A stretch of DNA of 64,000 bases from an uncultured Clostridia bacterium (GCA_944362615.1 CALVTM010000007.1:1-64000), one strand, 5' to 3'; numbered from the stretch's first letter, positions 1 through 8,669 are shown. Program-made: numbers and translations. Notes: generated by a model from the letters alone, not told the origin.

Positions 1-1409
1 GTTTCGGTCAGTTTTGCCTCCAACTCCTCAATTTCGGCTTCGAGTTTCTTTTGCTCGTCGGAATATTTCTGTATGAAGCCGATACAGATATTCTCCGGCA
101 TCTTGCCTTTCAGCCTGTCCTCATATGCAAGTTGCATAAGACGGGACAATTCTTCAACGCGGTTTCTCTTTCCCTGTAATTCCTTCTTGGCGACTTTTAT
201 GGATTTTTCCTGCACTTCCGCATTGTGCCGGATAAACTCTTCACGGATAGACTTTTCGTCAAGGACGATCCGCTGTGCCATTTCCCGTATATCGTCAAGG
301 ATTATTTTTTCGAGAGTCTTTGCCGCTATGTGATGGGAAAAGCATATCGTCTTACCGAAACGCATATGGTCGCCGCAGTTAAACGCATATTTATTGTTTC
401 CGACGCTGTTCAACTTCATTTTGCAACCGCAGTCGGCGCAATAAAGAAATCCCGACAACGGATGCGTATAGCCCGTAGCGGTTTTCCTGCCCTGCGCGAC
501 AGACTTTTCACGTTCACGTACTCTATCCCAAAGCTCCTGTGAGATAATAGGCTCGTGGGTATTATAGACGACAACCCATTCGCTTTGATCTTTCTTGTAT
601 CTCTTATGGTTTTTGTAAGATACGGACGTGGACATCAGCTGCGGCATATGCCCGATATATACTATATTTTTCAGCATAGAGGCGATAGTGATCTGTCCCC
701 ACAATCTGCGGTCGCCCGGCTTACCCTTATGTCCGAGTTTCTCAAACGCATACTGTCCGGGGCAAGGGACATTTTCTTCGTTTAATATCTCGGATATTCT
801 CCTCGGACTGATTCCAGACGCGTACATTTCGAATATCCTGCGGACTATCGGCGCTGTTTCTTCGTCGATGATGAACGTCCGTTTTTCGTCCGTACCCTTG
901 ATATAGCCGTAAGTGGCTTTCTTGCCGTGGAACACGCCTTCTTTGGCTTTCGCTTTCCATACGGCGCGAATTTTCTTGCTGGTATTTGCCGCATGCCACT
1001 CGTTAAAGATGTTCATTATGGGCATCATCTCCATGGCATTGCTGTCGCGGTTTTCCGTGTCTACGTTGTCCTGTATGGCGATAAACCGAATACCAAACGC
1101 AGGGAACACATAGTCAACGTATTGCCCGACTTCGATATAGTTCCTGCCGAAACGGGAAAGGTCTTTGACGATGATGGTGTTGATTACGCCCGTCTTTGCG
1201 TCGTCCAATAGCCGCTGCACTTCGGGACGCTGGAATGTCGTACCCGAAACGCCGTCGTCTATGTATTCGTCGTGGATTTCAAAGCCATGCTCCTCGGCAT
1301 ACTTGCGTAAGATAGTGCGCTGGTTGTCGATAGATACTGACTCGCCTTGACGTTCGTCCTCTTGGGAAAGTCTGTAATATAATCCCGCGATATAGTGTTT
1401 CTGTTTCAT
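1..1409 (-). CDS. Large serine recombinase, C-terminus beyond window edge
   Basis: Site-specific recombinase of the large serine family, which excises and integrates a mobile element. The frame is open from an ATG preceded by GAGGTGAA to the first base of the window, giving 469 residues; the C-terminus is outside. The catalytic domain (about 5-150) carries YYRLSQED with the likely nucleophile Ser15. It is followed by a recombinase DNA-binding domain (about 165-275), a zinc ribbon (about 300-345, CADC plus two later Cys) and a coiled coil from about 375. This order is that of TnpX/Tn4451-type transposases, not of small resolvases or invertases. It starts 4 bp after a small TnpW-like gene, so the two are probably co-transcribed. 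The family is certain; the target site and element ends cannot be read here. Confidence 0.93.
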   Translation of the reverse strand, partial: MKQKHYIAGLYYRLSQEDERQGESVSIDNQRTILRKYAEEHGFEIHDEYIDDGVSGTTFQRPEVQRLLDDAKTGVINTIIVKDLSRFGRNYIEVGQYVDYVFPAFGIRFIAIQDNVDTENRDSNAMEMMPIMNIFNEWHAANTSKKIRAVWKAKAKEGVFHGKKATYGYIKGTDEKRTFIIDEETAPIVRRIFEMYASGISPRRISEILNEENVPCPGQYAFEKLGHKGKPGDRRLWGQITIASMLKNIVYIGHMPQLMSTSVSYKNHKRYKKDQSEWVVVYNTHEPIISQELWDRVREREKSVAQGRKTATGYTHPLSGFLYCADCGCKMKLNSVGNNKYAFNCGDHMRFGKTICFSHHIAAKTLEKIILDDIREMAQRIVLDEKSIREEFIRHNAEVQEKSIKVAKKELQGKRNRVEELSRLMQLAYEDRLKGKMPENICIGFIQKYSDEQKKLEAEIEELEAKLTE

Positions 1410-1413
1410 GGGT

Positions 1414-1608
1414 TCACCTCGCATTGTTAGTCGTGCGCTGTACGGCGATGGTTTTCATCGTTTTCTCAAAATCCTTGCCGCCGCGGAAATACCTGCGGAC
1501 ATAATACGTCTGCCTGTCCACGGTTTTCCGTTTACTGATAGACGGAGCGAAGATATAACAGTTCTCGTAATCCTCGCCGCTGTAAAATGCTTTTTGTACT
1601 GCGTTCAT
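1414..1608 (-). CDS. Small TnpW-like transposon protein
   Basis: A 64-residue basic protein starting at an ATG with a strong AGGAGG site 7-8 bp upstream and ending 4 bp before the recombinase start. The C-terminal part (YYVRRYFRGGKDFEKTMKTI) resembles the conserved tail of TnpW-family proteins found beside recombinases in clostridial transposons: a short beta strand, then Lys-Glu/Asp-rich helix. That match is from memory of the family, so the name is an inference. The role of TnpW is not established. Coupling to the recombinase suggests a transposition accessory or regulatory protein. Confidence 0.65.
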   Translation of the reverse strand: MNAVQKAFYSGEDYENCYIFAPSISKRKTVDRQTYYVRRYFRGGKDFEKTMKTIAVQRTTNNAR

Positions 1609-1717
1609 TTTGCAACCTCCTATGATTTGATTTTTTATTTTGGTTTACCTTTCGGCGGAGCGAAAATAAACGGTTGCGGCCGTTCAACGTCTTAAAACTT
1701 TTTCGTTCGGAATACAT

Positions 1718-1793
1718 TGTCAAGGGACAAGAAAATATTTTGCGTCATCGTTAATTTTCTTTGCTGTCCTTTGCAAAATATTTTCCCTTGACA
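1718..1793. repeat. Interrupted inverted repeat between rep and the recombinase genes
   Basis: The left arm reads TGTCAAGGGA, an extra CAAG, then AAAATATTTTGC. The right arm (1773-1793) is the reverse complement without the CAAG insert. The arms are about 21 bp and are separated by 29 bp. The position between the replication gene and the recombinase operon of a mobile element suits a transcription regulator site, a recombination or replication site, or a strong hairpin. The minus strand also reads TTGACA at the outer end, so part may be a -35 box. Function is not known. Confidence 0.55.
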
Positions 1794-1835
1794 GGGCGGA
1801 CACAATCGTTTACGCTCCACGGGCGAAAGGTAAAT

Positions 1836-2728
1836 TTAATTTACCTTCGGCATTTTCTCAATGATTTCTTTGCTGACCGTTCCCATAATCTCTCCGTCCG
1901 ATATACAAGTGAAGTTGTCTGCAAGGATAGCCTTTCGATCGTCTATTCCGTAAGGACAGATAACATCTTCGTCCATCACGTCGGAAACGAAGTAAGTAGG
2001 CAGGTCGCCGCCGTAGATCAGGCGTTCTCCGGACTTCTCTATGTATTTCATCAAATACCCCAAAGAGTGTTGTACTTCTTCCGGCGAGCCGAGCGGTTGA
2101 AAATCATTTCGCCCGTACCGTTCAAGGAAGTAAGTATTTTGATGTGCTGTCTGCATCCGGTGGTCTTTGGTACTGTAATCTTTGGTCTCCACGATCTCTC
2201 CGACCATTCCGCCCGGCGGAATGTAGAAAATACCGTGGAAATGCAGTCTGTCTGTTTCACCGCTCGCTCCCATACACCTACATGCTTCCAGCCTTTACGG
2301 GCTACAAGGTGTTTGAACGTGTTGCGCAAGGACTTGCGGAAACTCTCTTCCGTATGCAGCTTATCCGAAAACGTAAACGTACAAAAGAAATTCCATTCCC
2401 TTTGCAGATTTACTTTTTTGGATAGGCGCACCTTTCGGCGTATCTTGTTGGTCGTTTTACGTTCATTGTTCCTCTCGACGTATTCTTTCCGCTGTTCTTT
2501 GTCGGGGATTGTTTCCTCCATAGCTTTCCGCATATAGGCTTTGCGCTCTTTACGGGGAAGCTTTTGACTTTCCTTATAGGCGGCTTCAAATCGCTCCTTT
2601 CGTTCGACCTCTCTGGGTGTTGGTGGCAGGCTTACCCGTCGTCGCTTTCGCCCCTGTGGGAAATTTTCCTTCGGGGTGGCGATGTAATGGCTCCCGTCAA
2701 ATGAGATTTTTGCTGCTCTGTACGACAT
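1836..2728 (-). pseudogene. Rolling-circle (HUH) replication initiator, frameshifted
   Basis: Rep-type endonuclease that would nick an origin and start rolling-circle replication. It begins at ATG 2728 behind GGAGG, with a basic N-terminus (about 1-105) and motif I FFCTFTF near residue 115. The frame then breaks near 2265, just after GVWER. The other half continues in the neighbouring frame with motif II HFHG (two His for metal) and motif III YLMKYIEK with the candidate nicking Tyr, ending at 1836. Joining the halves needs about one extra base. Joined length is about 297 residues, normal for this family. No slippery heptamer is visible, so a mutation or assembly error is likelier than programmed frameshifting. 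It could also be called a plasmid-type replication-associated protein. Confidence 0.8.
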
Positions 2729-3184
2729 TATTTTGTCCTCCTTCGATTTTTTGCATAGCTTAAACCTTAAACTCGCAAGGTTTTTGCGACTTCAAGAATT
2801 TTCTTTGAGAAAAATTCTACAAGCCAAACCGGAAGGTTTCTTTCCGGTTTGAAAAAGTTTTAGCACCTAAATGCGACAGTTTTTGACGTGTTATAAAAAC
2901 TTTTTCCACAAGCGTACAAAAAATCAGTGCCAAAACCTGTCCTTAATTTTCGGAGATTTTTACTCTATCACGGAATTTTTCGAGATGGAAGGAGGCCAAG
3001 CGGACAGATTCAGGAGCAATTTCGGGCTTCTTCGGAGAGAAAAGTGTGATATTCAGGGTGTAAGAGGTGTTTTCAGATGACAGGATAACAAAACGACAGG
3101 CAGAATGTTAGCAAGCCTGCCTATAACGTTTCCAAAGCGGCATATAACAAATACAAAATGCGGTGTAGTTTACCCAAACTAAAT
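2729..3184. other. Non-coding leader region upstream of rep with hairpins
   Basis: No convincing gene. It holds a perfect 9-bp inverted repeat (2826-2834 and 2842-2850, AAACCGGAA with its complement) and a weaker one around 2795-2818 (AGAATTTT with AAAATTCT). Both lie 70-120 bp upstream of the rep start on the transcribed side. In rolling-circle elements the double-strand origin often sits next to rep, so these hairpins are candidates, but there is no nick-site motif I can name. Confidence 0.4.
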
Positions 3185-3222
3185 ACATAGAAAAAGGCAG
3201 CCGTCGTACAACGTCTGCCTTC
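3185..3222 (-). terminator. Intrinsic terminator of the sigma-like gene
   Basis: Read on the minus strand, AAGGCAGACGT and its partner ACGGCTGCCTT form a GC-rich stem followed by TTTTTCTATG. It lies 28 bp after the stop of the sigma-like gene. Confidence 0.8.
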
Positions 3223-3250
3223 AATGAAAGATTAAGTTAAGCGGCATATA

Positions 3251-3922
3251 TCAGTACGCGCCGTAAAGCGAATAATATCTCTGACGGATGCTTTCTTTTC
3301 TGCTGTTGATTTTCCCTCTTCCGATGCCGAGTTCGGCGCAGACTTCGGATTGTACCATGCCGTTCATATAGCAGTTCAGAATGGCAAGCTCTAATGCGGA
3401 AAGCTGTAACGCGTCTACAAGCTCATCGTATTTCGTGTAGTCTGTCTGCTCATGTTCAAAGCAGTTCACGGGATCCATAGGCAACGCCTTATAATCCGTA
3501 AAGTCTATGGATTCAACGACAGTCCCGCGCCTGTCCGGTCTGTTACGTAGAAGATTGATGAAGTGGTCTACTTCACGATAGCAGGCAAGTTTTATGGTGA
3601 TCTCTTTTCCCTTGCGATCTTTGCCGTAAATTTCATTGGCTGTATGACCGACGAATTGATAGAGAAAGCAGATTGCGGTCTGTGCTACGTCATAACCGTC
3701 CGATACGATATAGTCTATCTCACTCATATGGTGCAGGTCTTTGATGAGTCCGATATACAGTTTGTCTGCTACTTTCATATCGAACTTTTTGACGGTACGG
3801 AGCGCCTGCAATGCTATCATTTCGCCCATGAGTTTTACGTTATCGGCAGAGATAGGTTCTGCGAACAAATCGCCTTCGTTGCGATACTTTCCGTTTGAGA
3901 ACTTTGTTACCAACATTTCCAT
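3251..3922 (-). CDS. Sigma-70-like regulator of a mobile element
   Basis: A 223-residue protein. The chosen start (MEMLVTKFSNG) has AGAGGTG 7 bp upstream; the frame is open further upstream but without a ribosome site. The last 55 residues (LSALELAILNCYMNG.. then EVCAELGIGRGKINSRKESIRQRY) look like sigma region 4 or a sigma-like helix-turn-helix, as in regulators carried by clostridial integrative elements. The first 170 residues are not recognised in detail, and no clear region 2 is seen. It probably controls element genes. It lies alone between a terminator and a structured non-coding stretch. Confidence 0.6.
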   Translation of the reverse strand: MEMLVTKFSNGKYRNEGDLFAEPISADNVKLMGEMIALQALRTVKKFDMKVADKLYIGLIKDLHHMSEIDYIVSDGYDVAQTAICFLYQFVGHTANEIYGKDRKGKEITIKLACYREVDHFINLLRNRPDRRGTVVESIDFTDYKALPMDPVNCFEHEQTDYTKYDELVDALQLSALELAILNCYMNGMVQSEVCAELGIGRGKINSRKESIRQRYYSLYGAY

Positions 3923-4654
3923 TTTAACACCTCTGTTTTTCTCGCTTCCGCGAGTATTTGTATTTGCCTTTTTCGGGCAACAGGCGGAGGTGCATAGGAC
4001 GGTAAACGGAAAGCATCTTCTCAATCGGTCTGCGGAAGTCAACGGGGCAAAGCCAAAATCGTTGCGTTATACGCGTGCAAAACGGATTGTAAGCGAAAAA
4101 AGAGCCGAGCAAGGAAACTCCTTACTCAGCTCAAAAGTTGTTTCTATGGGTGTTTTCTGCGACGATTTTGCGGCCGTTGACGTCCGCGAAGGCCTATGCT
4201 ACCATAGCCGACCGAAAAAGCAAATTCAAGAGGTACATGGAACGGGAATAAAGCCAATGAAAGAAAGCATTGCGCGGCGGAAAAAGCGGCAGCCGATCCC
4301 CAAGCGGGTTAGCGGGGACGGCTCCGCGCCGCCGCGCTTTCGGTTTGGTTTTCCGTGTTGTTCTTGTTTGCTTTTTCGTGGCGTGTGCTTGGCTGCGGCG
4401 AGCGAAGCGAGCCGCACTTGTCTATGCCAAGCACACGCCACGGTGCCAAATAAATTTTTCATCCTGATTTTCCTGATTTTTGCTCTGTTTTTGCATGTCA
4501 AAACCGCCCCTTGTGAGAGCGGCTTTGCGGATGGATAAAAGTTTGAGCAAATTTATTTTGAGAGCGTTTCCAAAACTAACTGCGATAAATAGGTGTGAGC
4601 TAATCGCAGCGGTGGAAGGGCGGTTTGTTGTTCCTCCGCTTCCACCTTTTTGAT
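3923..4654. other. Structured GC-rich non-coding stretch of the mobile element
   Basis: About 730 bp with no gene I can support; open frames here lack ribosome sites and family resemblance. The right half is GC-rich and contains a large inverted repeat listed separately. A weaker repeat (GGTGGAA and TTCCACC, near 4612-4650) flanks the junction with the truncated WYL gene. This could be a transfer origin, an element end or degraded coding sequence. Confidence 0.4.
4377..4442. repeat. 16-bp perfect inverted repeat with nested hairpin
   Basis: The arms CGTGGCGTGTGCTTGG (4377-4392) and its exact complement (4427-4442) are separated by 34 bp. The spacer itself folds: TGCGGC (4394-4399) pairs with GCCGCA (4411-4416), and the loop GAGCGAAGCGAG is near-palindromic. 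No T-tract follows, so it is not a standard terminator. A cruciform-type site such as oriT or a recombination site is possible. Confidence 0.6.
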
Positions 4655-4745
4655 AAGTTATCATAGGATGCATTTCATCTGTATGTTTTTGAAGTATATC
4701 ATACAGAACCAATAATTTGATTTTCTGTTCAGCGTGTCTCGACAT
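4655..4745 (-). pseudogene. 5' remnant of a WYL-domain transcription regulator
   Basis: The first 30 or so residues (MSRHAEQKIKLLVLYDILQK then HTDEMHPMIT) match the N-terminal winged-helix start of WYL-domain regulators, where similar residues lead into a DNA-binding helix. After about position 4655 the frame continues into low-complexity sequence unrelated to the family and ends without a WYL domain. The start codon lies 6 bp after the stop of the ABC exporter, so the gene was once the last of that operon. The mobile element or a deletion probably cut it off. Short match, hence moderate confidence. Confidence 0.55.
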
Positions 4746-4751
4746 AGCATT

Positions 4752-6866
4752 CTATTTTTTATTGATAATATCAATGGGCGTTTTTTTCACCAACTTAAAA
4801 ACGGGTAATATCGCAGATATTGCGACTGCACCAAAACAAATTCCCAACATTGAAATAATGGACAAAAATCCAACAATAAATAGCGGTATAAAATAAATTG
4901 TATTAAGTATCCCGCAAATGATACTGACAGCTATCAATGAAAACGAAAAATCAATTAAAGCGATTATACCGCTTTCCGTCATACAAATACATAAAATATC
5001 CTTTTTTCTTGCGCCTAACGCGCGTAAAATACCAAGTTCTTTTTTACGGCATTCAAAACTTGTATTCAAAAAATTCATCATAAGTAAGGCCGCAAATACT
5101 GCAAATACAGTTGCTCCTATTTGAAACGGTAAAAGAAGATAGTCTCTAAAAAAATACAAAGGAGACATTAAACCACTATAAGGCGACTGTATTTTAACTG
5201 ATTTTTCCCGACCGCTTTCCTCAGTATAATTCAACTGATTGAAAAGTTTTAAGTCTGCATTCTCATTTCCACTCAATTTTAGAACTAAACGATTTATATC
5301 GACTGAATATCCATGTAAACTTTCACTAAAACCTTTTTTTAAGTACATAAAACTAATAACCGAATTAACAGATGTACCTACAATATCAGCATTATAAGGA
5401 TCATTGGTTTTGAGGGTTTCCATACTAATATCATCGTATTGTTTATAATATTCCCTGTTCAGTTCGGTGGAAAAAACGCCGCAGATTGTCAAGTTTCCTC
5501 GCCCTAATTTTTTTCCAATCAGTTCATCGGGCGTCTGGATGCGTATAGTTTCTCCGTTTTCTGTTTTGTAGCCAAATCGTATAAACATATCGGCATGCAT
5601 ATCCGTGATCGCTACCTCGTCATAAGTTTGCGGAAGTCGACAGATATCCTTGTCTTTAAATCGTTTATCGGGTTCCAATTTAGCATCTTCATCGCCCGTT
5701 ACTGAATCTATTTCGATACAGGTACTTGATGAAAGAGCAAGTCGGCAATATACGGAATTTGAGTCCTCCCTTTTGGTTTCTCCCAAATTCAACTCCGACC
5801 AATCCGCAGTAGCAACGGGAGAAATAACTGTCATCGGTTCTTTTCCGTTATTAAATTCTTTGATTATATTAAGCTGCTTTTCGGCAAACGGCAAATAATC
5901 AAGCCCATTATGACCATAATATTTATTATCTGCTTCAACAATAATCATTTGAAAATCGTTGTCACGCAGTATGGTCAGTTCGGTTCGATACTCGTTCACC
6001 ATGCTTGCCGTAAATGAAAATCCGAATAACGTAAATGCCACCACTGCTAACAGTATGGATATAGCCAAACGAACGGGGTTAGAACTTAATCCATGTACCC
6101 CTATTAAAAGAGCACGTTTAAACGGCAGTTTACTCTTTATAAAATGACATTCATCAGTCGTTTTTTCATTCGGTACTTCATTCAAATAAGAATCATTTAT
6201 TATTTTTCCATCCGACAATTCAACAATTCTGTCGCCGTACCGCAATGCACTCTCATAATCATGGGAAACTACTATAACCAACCTTTTTTCCGAAAGTTTT
6301 TTCAAAAGCTCATAAAGTTCGGCACTTGTTTTGCTGTCCAAAGCGCCGGTAGGTTCATCGGCCAAAATTATTTCCGGATTTTTTATTAGAGCACGAGCAA
6401 TGGCAACACGTTGTTTCTGCCCGCCTGAAAGTTCATTAATTTTACGATTAAACAACGTGTTGCCTCGGTTATCTGTCAAATCAACTAAACGTAATACCAT
6501 ATCGACATCTTCACGAGTATATTTTCTGCCTTGCAATTCTAAAGCGAGTTTAATATTATCTTCCACAGAGTAAGTATCAATTAAATTATACTCTTGAAAC
6601 ACAAAACCGATACAAGTATTTCTATAATTATCAAAATCCATTGCAGAAAAATTTTTGCTGGATTTTCCTTTGACAATGATTTCTCCGTCCGTAGGTTGAT
6701 CTACTCCTCCCAGTAAATTTAAAAAAGTAGACTTTCCAGAACCGCTTTTACCCAAGATGAATACAAAGCCGGTTTGACAGAAGTTTATTGTCAAGTTATC
6801 CAATGCCGTTGTTTTTACGCCTTTGCTTGTTTCATAAATTTTAGTTAAATTCTTGACAGATAACAT
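4752..6866 (-). CDS. ABC exporter, ATPase fused to FtsX/MacB-type permease
   Basis: A 704-residue membrane ATPase for export of a peptide or lipid-like substrate, or for mechanotransmission. The N-terminal domain (1-225) has Walker A GKSGSGKS (39-46), signature LSGGQKQR, Walker [13 protein letters not shown] and the switch His. One membrane helix (about 256-282) is followed by a large extracytoplasmic domain (about 283-575). Three more helices carry the FtsX signature with [20 protein letters not shown]. This four-helix plan is that of MacB-like type VII ABC systems. It is AT-rich compared with DNA right of 8.7 kb. It starts 10 bp after the secreted papain-fold protein, suggesting joint work across the envelope. 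The substrate is unknown. Confidence 0.88.
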   Translation of the reverse strand: MLSVKNLTKIYETSKGVKTTALDNLTINFCQTGFVFILGKSGSGKSTFLNLLGGVDQPTDGEIIVKGKSSKNFSAMDFDNYRNTCIGFVFQEYNLIDTYSVEDNIKLALELQGRKYTREDVDMVLRLVDLTDNRGNTLFNRKINELSGGQKQRVAIARALIKNPEIILADEPTGALDSKTSAELYELLKKLSEKRLVIVVSHDYESALRYGDRIVELSDGKIINDSYLNEVPNEKTTDECHFIKSKLPFKRALLIGVHGLSSNPVRLAISILLAVVAFTLFGFSFTASMVNEYRTELTILRDNDFQMIIVEADNKYYGHNGLDYLPFAEKQLNIIKEFNNGKEPMTVISPVATADWSELNLGETKREDSNSVYCRLALSSSTCIEIDSVTGDEDAKLEPDKRFKDKDICRLPQTYDEVAITDMHADMFIRFGYKTENGETIRIQTPDELIGKKLGRGNLTICGVFSTELNREYYKQYDDISMETLKTNDPYNADIVGTSVNSVISFMYLKKGFSESLHGYSVDINRLVLKLSGNENADLKLFNQLNYTEESGREKSVKIQSPYSGLMSPLYFFRDYLLLPFQIGATVFAVFAALLMMNFLNTSFECRKKELGILRALGARKKDILCICMTESGIIALIDFSFSLIAVSIICGILNTIYFIPLFIVGFLSIISMLGICFGAVAISAILPVFKLVKKTPIDIINKK

Positions 6867-6876
6867 TTTTATTACC

Positions 6877-8145
6877 CTAATCTACAAGATTATCATCTTT
6901 CCATTCCAATAAAGAATGACCGATCCTTAAAGTTTTTGTGTTATTATCTAATTGATCGGCAAAGGTAACCAATCGCATTCTATTCCCGTTATTATAGTAT
7001 TCTCTACTGAATGCTACTGATGAAGCAAACCAATTTTCTTCTACTTCGATATTTTTACTCTTATATGCTTCAATACTTTCCTCTGTAACATCTTTTAATC
7101 CTTTCCACTCTTTTGCGTCGTCATAAAAACACATTTTTTTGTTGTACCGAATATTTATGTCTTCAGCCGTATTGTTTTTTACTTTAATTGTCCATGTACT
7201 ACCTTCTTTATCTACAATTGAAAGACCGAGGTATGCAGAATTAGAATAATCTGTATTCACATATGTATAATGGCTACCATAAATATCAGCAGGCCAACAT
7301 CCACCTTTCTCGCCGATTGCGTCGGTCATGTCTATGCCAGCATATTTATAAGCAGCGTACATCATCTCAGAACAATACCAATCCTCGCTGTTTATATCTG
7401 TATTTAATCGGTCATATGCTCCAGCATGCCAAAGATTATATTCCTTCCCTAATTGTTTATAATGGAAATATTTTACATCTTCTCTTTGCGCCGAAGTAAC
7501 GCCTCTTACTCCCAAAATTTTAACTTGGAAGTTGACCATACGATTGTCATCTAAAAATCCGAACTGTGTTCCGCCCTTGACACAATCAATTGTTTGTATA
7601 TATTCACCCTTATCGCTCTTGTGATCTAAATCATAAATACATGCGACGTGACCGATATTGTTTAGAATGGTCTGCGTCTCAAGTAAAATATCCCCTTCTT
7701 TGATAGCACCATAATAAAACATGGAGCATACGAAATCTCGTTGAAACACACTCGCTGGAGTTATCTCATCGTCATATCCTCTATTTGCGAAATCTCTGTA
7801 AATCTCCCTATTTTTACCAGCATTACTATTGTATTTCAATATGTAATCGGCATCGGCAGATGATGAACGGGGTGCTATGGTCAAATTTGTAGGATTCCCC
7901 GCATTTTCTATTACCGCTGCAGTGTAATCCTGTATAGTTGTCTCATAATTATAATAATTTGCACTGAAATCCTCAATCTCACACATTTCATGGCCAGTAG
8001 CCGTTACTTTTTCTGATGCCTGATCATAATATGATTGAAAAATATCTTCATATGATAAAATTTCAATGGGCGATTTTTCAATCTGTTTTTCAGCAGCCGT
8101 TTCTGCTCTTGCTGAAATTGATATCTCCATAAACGAAACAAACAC
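6877..8145 (-). CDS. Secreted circularly permuted papain-fold (YiiX/NlpC-P60-like) protein, cut from its signal peptide
   Basis: A 422-residue protein whose middle matches permuted NlpC/P60 enzymes. GDILLETQTILNNIGHVACI supplies His166, and DWYCSEMMYAAYKYAGID supplies Cys258 after it, the order that defines the permuted YiiX/YaeF type. Such enzymes act as amidases, peptidases or acyltransferases. Residues about 295-422 look like an added beta-rich domain. The frame starts at a weak GTG with no ribosome site. A true start with a good site and signal peptide lies upstream in another frame (8227 to about 8125), so one frameshift separates secretion signal from enzyme. First gene of the ABC-exporter operon. 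The domain call is good, the reaction unknown. Confidence 0.72.
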   Translation of the reverse strand: MFVSFMEISISARAETAAEKQIEKSPIEILSYEDIFQSYYDQASEKVTATGHEMCEIEDFSANYYNYETTIQDYTAAVIENAGNPTNLTIAPRSSSADADYILKYNSNAGKNREIYRDFANRGYDDEITPASVFQRDFVCSMFYYGAIKEGDILLETQTILNNIGHVACIYDLDHKSDKGEYIQTIDCVKGGTQFGFLDDNRMVNFQVKILGVRGVTSAQREDVKYFHYKQLGKEYNLWHAGAYDRLNTDINSEDWYCSEMMYAAYKYAGIDMTDAIGEKGGCWPADIYGSHYTYVNTDYSNSAYLGLSIVDKEGSTWTIKVKNNTAEDINIRYNKKMCFYDDAKEWKGLKDVTEESIEAYKSKNIEVEENWFASSVAFSREYYNNGNRMRLVTFADQLDNNTKTLRIGHSLLEWKDDNLVD

Positions 8146-8227
8146 TCATAAACATACTAAGGAATATCAATAAACTAATAATAATTGTTGTACCTTTTAA
8201 CTTTTTTGAAGTCTTAAAATAATTCAT
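8125..8227 (-). pseudogene. Signal-peptide segment of the papain-fold gene, out of frame
   Basis: ATG 8227 is preceded by AAGGAGAG at 8 bp and encodes a typical signal peptide: MNYFKTSKKLKG, a hydrophobic run IIISLLIFLSMFMSVCFV, then YGD. The frame then meets a stop near 8090, while the enzyme continues one base away in the next frame. This is the natural N-terminus of the downstream protein, broken by a one-base indel near 8125 or by an assembly error. Confidence 0.75.
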
Positions 8228-8284
8228 CGTTTTCTCTCCTTTTTTGTTAATAACATAATATTGATATATAATTCTACGATTTTT

Positions 8285-8333
8285 TAAAAAACAAAAAAGC
8301 ATAAAAGTTGTCCTTATGACATCTTTTATGCTT
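8285..8333 (-). terminator. Terminator-type attenuator in the leader of the papain/ABC operon
   Basis: AAGCATAAAAG (8323-8333 on the minus strand) pairs perfectly with CTTTTATGCTT (8297-8307), an 11-bp stem with a 15-nt loop, followed on the minus strand by TTTTTTGTTTTTT. It sits between the promoter and the first gene, and its first arm overlaps the stop codon of a leader peptide. That is the arrangement of translation-controlled attenuation. Confidence 0.75.
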
Positions 8334-8352
8334 ATACGCAACATGTGTACAT
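8332..8352 (-). CDS. Six-codon leader peptide MYTCCV
   Basis: The ATG has AAAGGAGG with a 9-nt gap, the best ribosome site of this operon, yet the frame has only Met-Tyr-Thr-Cys-Cys-Val before TAA. The stop overlaps the terminator stem that follows, so a ribosome pausing in or at the end of this frame would cover one arm and let transcription pass. The same strand also carries a longer GTG-start frame through the region, but its start overlaps the ribosome site and is unlikely. Confidence 0.6.
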   Translation of the reverse strand: MYTCCV

Positions 8353-8446
8353 TGGAAAACACCTCCTTTTCCGTTAAACCATCACTTTAACATTTTTTCT
8401 TTATTTCCATTCCTATTATTCAACCTAACCTGTAATCTATATTTAT

Positions 8447-8475
8447 ATATTATCACATATTTATCTCATTGTCAA
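8447..8475 (-). promoter_or_regulatory. Sigma-A promoter of the papain/ABC operon
   Basis: Minus strand: TTGACA (8475-8470), 17-bp spacer, TAATAT (8452-8447). The start would fall near 8440, giving a 5' leader of about 210 nt that contains the leader peptide and attenuator. Confidence 0.75.
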
Positions 8476-8629
8476 TACTAAACAATAAAATATTTCCGCG
8501 ATTTATCACAAATCGATTATTCATATAAAACACAATCCGAATCTTTGGACATCCCGAAGACATAAGGACTCGTAAATTGCTCGTGAATACATTGTTATCG
8601 ACAGATTTTCCAAGTCTTATGCTGAAAAC

Positions 8630-8669
8630 ATAGAAAAAAGCAGATTGAGGAACCCGCTCGCTCTGCTTC
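8630..8669 (-). terminator. Orphan minus-strand terminator near the island border
   Basis: Read leftward, AAGCAGA and TCTGCTT form a stem followed by TTTTTTCTATGTTTT. No minus-strand gene lies to the right to be terminated; the next gene is on the plus strand and lacks a normal start. Its trailing sequence (TTTTTCTATG) resembles that of the sigma-gene terminator at 3185-3222. It may be left over from a gene removed at this border. The rest of 8476-8770 shows nothing else clear. Confidence 0.55.

Noticed and set aside
1-1409. Recombinase as a small DNA invertase for phase variation
   Set aside because: Length, zinc ribbon and coiled coil mark a large serine transposase, and no inverted sites flank a promoter nearby.
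2255-2275. Programmed frameshifting in the rep gene
   Set aside because: No slippery heptamer or clear downstream stem at the junction; a simple one-base indel explains it.
3741-4538. Plus-strand 265-codon frame over the sigma-like gene and the structured stretch
   Set aside because: Antisense to a gene with a good start and helix-turn-helix; composition is repeat-driven.
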